From: Nitrosopumilaceae archaeon
Lineage (GTDB): Archaea; Thermoproteota; Nitrososphaeria; Nitrososphaerales; Nitrosopumilaceae
Reading direction: 5' to 3'
NCBI GenBank assembly: GCA_035631875.1
Contig: DASQHX010000004.1
Span: forward strand, 1-46,243
DNA: 46,243 nucleotides
Shown here: positions 42,274 through 46,243 of the stretch, one piece after another
How positions within the stretch are numbered: position 1 is the first letter of the stretch
Layout of the letters: each line of letters opens with the position of its first letter
Program-made: the position numbers and the translations under genes
Notes under the pieces: generated by a model
Told to the model about the DNA's origin: nothing
Databases searched by the model: none
What the model saw: the letters and a program-made list of their open reading frames with translations, nothing else

Positions 42274-42930
42274 TTATTTGCGCTTGAATATTCGGTTTAT
42301 AGTTAACATTATTCTTTCAACTTGTCTTGTTGCAGCTACAAAAAGAAACGCTATCCCAACACCAAGCAATATTCCGCCTATGACATCTAAAGGATAGTGC
42401 CCTCCGACATAGACTCTTGAGATGCAGACAAGTGCAGCCTCTGCTGCCAAAGCTAGCGATATTGCAATTTTTCTTTTAGAGTCTCGAAATAATGCTAAAG
42501 CTATGGCTGCACCAGCAGAAACTATTGTAGCATGACCAGACGGATAAGAATAATCTGAATCCTGAGCTAGTATAAGATCAGAATCTGGAATTGACGGACG
42601 CTCCCTTTGCACCAAATCCTTTGCAGCATATCCAATTGGTATTAGAACAATAAATGCCAGTGCCAAAACTATTGCAGTCTTTTTGCCAGTAATTCCGCCA
42701 AATATGAACAAAATAATTATTGTCGCTATCCAAAATGCCTCCCTGCCATACTTTGTTAGCAAAACCATTAACTTGTTGAGAAAATGAACGTGGGAATCAT
42801 TTACTTTTAGAAATGCTGACGTGTCTTTAGATATTATTCCTGAATTGTTGCCAGCTTGTGGCGATACCAGTATGGCCAAAACTACAAACAATGCAAGAAT
42901 GATAATTGAAGATGTGTGATATTTGTTCAT
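42274..42930 (-). CDS. PAP2-family phosphatase, membrane-bound
   Basis: All three motifs of the PAP2/phosphatidic acid phosphatase superfamily are present: KDLVQRERP, PSGH (SYPSGHATIVSAG) and SRVYVGGHYPLDV. About five to six transmembrane segments cover the 218 residues. The active site faces outward or into the periplasm-like space, and the substrate is a lipid or polyprenyl phosphate. It could recycle the lipid carrier for glycan export. It follows the aminotransferase gene by 12 bases on the same strand. Confidence 0.92.
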   Translation of the reverse strand: MNKYHTSSIIILALFVVLAILVSPQAGNNSGIISKDTSAFLKVNDSHVHFLNKLMVLLTKYGREAFWIATIIILFIFGGITGKKTAIVLALAFIVLIPIGYAAKDLVQRERPSIPDSDLILAQDSDYSYPSGHATIVSAGAAIALALFRDSKRKIAISLALAAEAALVCISRVYVGGHYPLDVIGGILLGVGIAFLFVAATRQVERIMLTINRIFKRK

Positions 42931-42942
42931 AGTCTCATTCTC

Positions 42943-44247
42943 CTAAATACGAGCAGAAAAACGATTTGATGCATCAATAAGATCTTTTACGTCAGAGTGT
43001 GAATGAGAAAAAGAAAATGCCCCAAGCTTGCCTGGCAGGAAAAATATTCCATCTTTTGCTATCATCTCAAAATGATATCTGTGAAGCATATCTATATCAC
43101 ACATGGCAGCATCTGATGCATTTCTGATTTGGATCATTCCATCTGGTGCAAAATGTGTCATAAAAAGCGAACCCAATCCAGTTGTGATTACCTTGCCGTC
43201 AAAGATTTTGTCCAATGCCTCTCTAGTGCGATGTCCTAGATTGCCAATTTTAGAATAAACTGAACTGTTTTTTTTAAGAAATGAAAGCATTGCACTGCCC
43301 GATGTCATTGTGATTGGGTTTGCAGAAAATGTTCCACCTCCGATATAAGAGCGGTCAAGTTTTTTGTGCAATTGCGTATTTGATATTTCCATTATCTCTT
43401 CTTTTCCACAAATTACTCCAATTGGAAATCCGCCGCCTACAATTTTTCCTAGTGTTACTATATCAGGATCAAGATTCATTGTTTTGTAATGACACCCAAA
43501 TGAAAATCTAAAACCAGTAACAATTTCATCAAGCAAAAACAATGCATTATTTTTGTGCACAAACTCTTGAATCCCTAAAAGATATTCTTTTGTTGCAGGG
43601 ATGCATCCACCGCCCCCAAGCACAGGCTCTATAATTACTCCGGCAAGATCATTTTTTACATGATTTAAAATTTCAAGAGATCTTTCCAAGTCATTGTATG
43701 GAATTGAAACAATGTTCTCCTCATTGACTAGTCCTGCGCTTTCAGTCTCGTCAAACGGATAGTTGACTGATTTTAAAAGATCCGAAGTGTACCCATGCCA
43801 GCCGCCATCAATTTTTGCAATTATTTTTTTCCCAGTTGAAGAACGAGCAATCCTTACTGCATACATTGTTGCCTCTGTACCAGTAGAGACATAGCGAATC
43901 TTTTCTGCAACAGGTACTGCCTTTTGAATTATTTCTGAAAATGATACTGTCATCGCATTTACCGTTCCATGCATCCAACAGGATGGCAACTGTTTTTTTA
44001 CCAAACTTGCAACTTGGGGAGCTGCATGACCCAAGATCAAGCTCCAGTGACCCATCCAATAATCGGTGTACCTGTTTCCATCTACATCGTAGAGATTTTT
44101 TCCTTTTGCTGATTTTGTTACAAAAGGATAAGGCTCAAAGAATCTGATATTGTGTGATACTCCGTTTACATGAAATTTCTTGGACTTTGCAAAAAGCAGT
44201 CTTGACTTTTTGGTTTTCTTTTTGTATATCTCCAAAGCGTTTAGCAA
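42943..44247 (-). CDS. Class III aminotransferase, glutamate-1-semialdehyde aminomutase-like
   Basis: PLP-binding residues are visible: [11 protein letters not shown] with D240, and the Schiff-base lysine K268 in [27 protein letters not shown] (121-135) binds the phosphate. The overall layout and SGTEAxxxAxRxAR motif match GSA aminomutase (HemL), which makes 5-aminolevulinate for haem and cobalamin. Length 434 is normal. The start TTG 44247 is used. It could be a HemL paralogue; a second hemL elsewhere would settle that. Confidence 0.8.
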   Translation of the reverse strand: MLNALEIYKKKTKKSRLLFAKSKKFHVNGVSHNIRFFEPYPFVTKSAKGKNLYDVDGNRYTDYWMGHWSLILGHAAPQVASLVKKQLPSCWMHGTVNAMTVSFSEIIQKAVPVAEKIRYVSTGTEATMYAVRIARSSTGKKIIAKIDGGWHGYTSDLLKSVNYPFDETESAGLVNEENIVSIPYNDLERSLEILNHVKNDLAGVIIEPVLGGGGCIPATKEYLLGIQEFVHKNNALFLLDEIVTGFRFSFGCHYKTMNLDPDIVTLGKIVGGGFPIGVICGKEEIMEISNTQLHKKLDRSYIGGGTFSANPITMTSGSAMLSFLKKNSSVYSKIGNLGHRTREALDKIFDGKVITTGLGSLFMTHFAPDGMIQIRNASDAAMCDIDMLHRYHFEMIAKDGIFFLPGKLGAFSFSHSHSDVKDLIDASNRFSARI

Positions 44248-44319
44248 TAACCAAACTGTTTGACAGAATAATATTTAGTGATCGTAAGATACTTGAAAAA
44301 ATTTCCGTTTTAGGCATGG

Positions 44320-44328
44320 TTTATATTA
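44320..44328 (+). promoter_or_regulatory. Candidate TATA box for the rRNA operon
   Basis: TTTATATTA fits an archaeal TATA element and lies upstream of the 5' processing stem arm (44471-44493), as needed if that stem is in the precursor. Not proven; an AT stretch at 44502 is too close to 16S to include the stem. Confidence 0.4.
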
Positions 44329-44470
44329 TTTCTCATTGATCCACTTTTTGCATACGTAACAGCAAGGCGGCGCTTGTGATGATTGTTGGTATTGTACCAT
44401 TTTGTGATTCACAGGCCTCCAGTTGCGCATACAAGATGTGGGTTCGATCCTAAACGATCTTATCTGAAAT

Positions 44471-44493
44471 TTGAAGAAATTGTGCATTCCGAC
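44471..44493 (+). other. 16S rRNA processing stem, 5' arm
   Basis: This segment pairs with 46027-46048 as a near-perfect reverse complement; the only mismatch is one extra T in the upstream arm. The pair encloses the 16S gene, as in the archaeal pre-rRNA bulge-helix-bulge stems cut during maturation. Confidence 0.7.
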
Positions 44494-44534
44494 CAATTCC
44501 CAATAAAATATACTTCTAATAATACGATAAACGA

Positions 44535-46005
<1,471 letters not shown>

Positions 46006-46026
46006 GAACATAAATTGGTGAAAGGT

Positions 46027-46048
46027 GTCGGAATGCACATTTCTTCAA
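46027..46048 (+). other. 16S rRNA processing stem, 3' arm
   Basis: This is the reverse complement of 44471-44493 apart from one bulged base. It lies just after the 16S 3' end. No tRNA is found in the spacer between the two rRNA genes. Confidence 0.7.
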
Positions 46049-46154
46049 CAACAAATGCACCAGGGCAAGAAATTGCTCGGGGAAGGACGAAGCTGGTACC
46101 ACCATGTACTAGCGATGATCGTCATGTATAGTCGTGTAATATTATGACTGAATA

Positions 46155-46243
46155 TGCTGGTGTGCAGACGCCAGTTGGAGGATGGCTAGGCTTGAGAAGA
46201 GATGAAGGACGTGGCAAGCTGCGATAAGCTTAGGGTAGGTGCA
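46155..46243 (+). rRNA. rrl: 23S ribosomal RNA, 5' part
   Basis: The sequence GGAGGATGGCTAGGCTTGAG and GAAGGACGTGGCAAGCTGCG is the conserved 5' region of 23S (compare GATGAAGGACGTG and CTGCGATAAGC). The exact 5' end is approximate. The gene continues past the window edge. Confidence 0.9.

Noticed and set aside
44381-44459. Possible tRNA in the rRNA leader, with GATTGTT/AACGATC acceptor pairing and GGTTCGATCC
   Set aside because: The T-stem does not pair next to the acceptor, no anticodon arm fits and no CCA follows, so only scattered resemblance remains.

Overview
The window is archaeal and fits an AT-rich member of the Nitrososphaerota (Thaumarchaeota, probably the Nitrosarchaeum/Nitrosopumilus side). 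The evidence is an archaeal 16S rRNA with a short tRNA-free spacer before 23S, a TFB transcription factor, a PAC2-type chaperone, a tricorn-factor-like M1 aminopeptidase, a PEFG C-terminal sorting signal, many tiny winged-helix regulators and a tubulin-like GTPase of the kind reported from Nitrosarchaeum. No ammonia-oxidation genes are present, so the physiology cannot be read directly.

Layout. 1-3.1 kb: the end of a repetitive FN3 surface protein, a PPP-type phosphatase and TFB. 3.2-7.9 kb: an accessory zone of small winged-helix genes, a PepSY-like protein, a tRNA-like element, a WbqC-like protein, a PIG-L deacetylase and a frame-disrupted zinc-finger gene. 7.9-10.6 kb: a RecA/KaiC-like ATPase, a soluble histidine kinase and a lone receiver. 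10.8-18.5 kb: a glycan island with an ATP-grasp enzyme, a four-gene minus-strand operon (TPR-like protein, PelF-like glycosyltransferase, NDP-sugar epimerase, PelG-like flippase) and a divergent glmS. 18.6-22.6 kb: small zinc and secreted proteins, three more winged-helix genes and a secreted Spherulin-4-like glycosidase. 22.6-33.6 kb: a tubulin-like GTPase with a coiled-coil neighbour, TPR and SHOCT proteins, a Na+/H+ antiporter, M1 aminopeptidase, DedA-like protein, DUF167, thioesterase and others. 33.7-44.2 kb: small proteins, a CAP-domain protein, two tandem Ig-repeat surface proteins, superoxide dismutase, PAC2, an SDR enzyme, a cupredoxin-like PEFG protein, PAP2 and a GSA-aminomutase-like aminotransferase. 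44.5 kb to the end: 16S rRNA and the start of 23S rRNA.

How the genes may work together. The strongest candidate for an undescribed system is the glycan island. PelF-like polymerase, PelG-like exporter, a 4-epimerase and GlmS are what would be needed to make and export a hexosamine polymer. A PIG-L deacetylase and a secreted Spherulin-4-type hydrolase (a family that includes N-acetylgalactosaminidases) lie within about 10 kb and could replace the two activities of bacterial PelA. The kinase/receiver/ATPase set and the winged-helix genes around it could control it. The second notable item is the tubulin-like gene, which keeps the tubulin nucleotide-binding layout but has Asn where the catalytic T7-loop acid is expected. 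A third is a 35-bp element repeated at 3704, 7508 and 18540, each time just upstream of a tiny gene.
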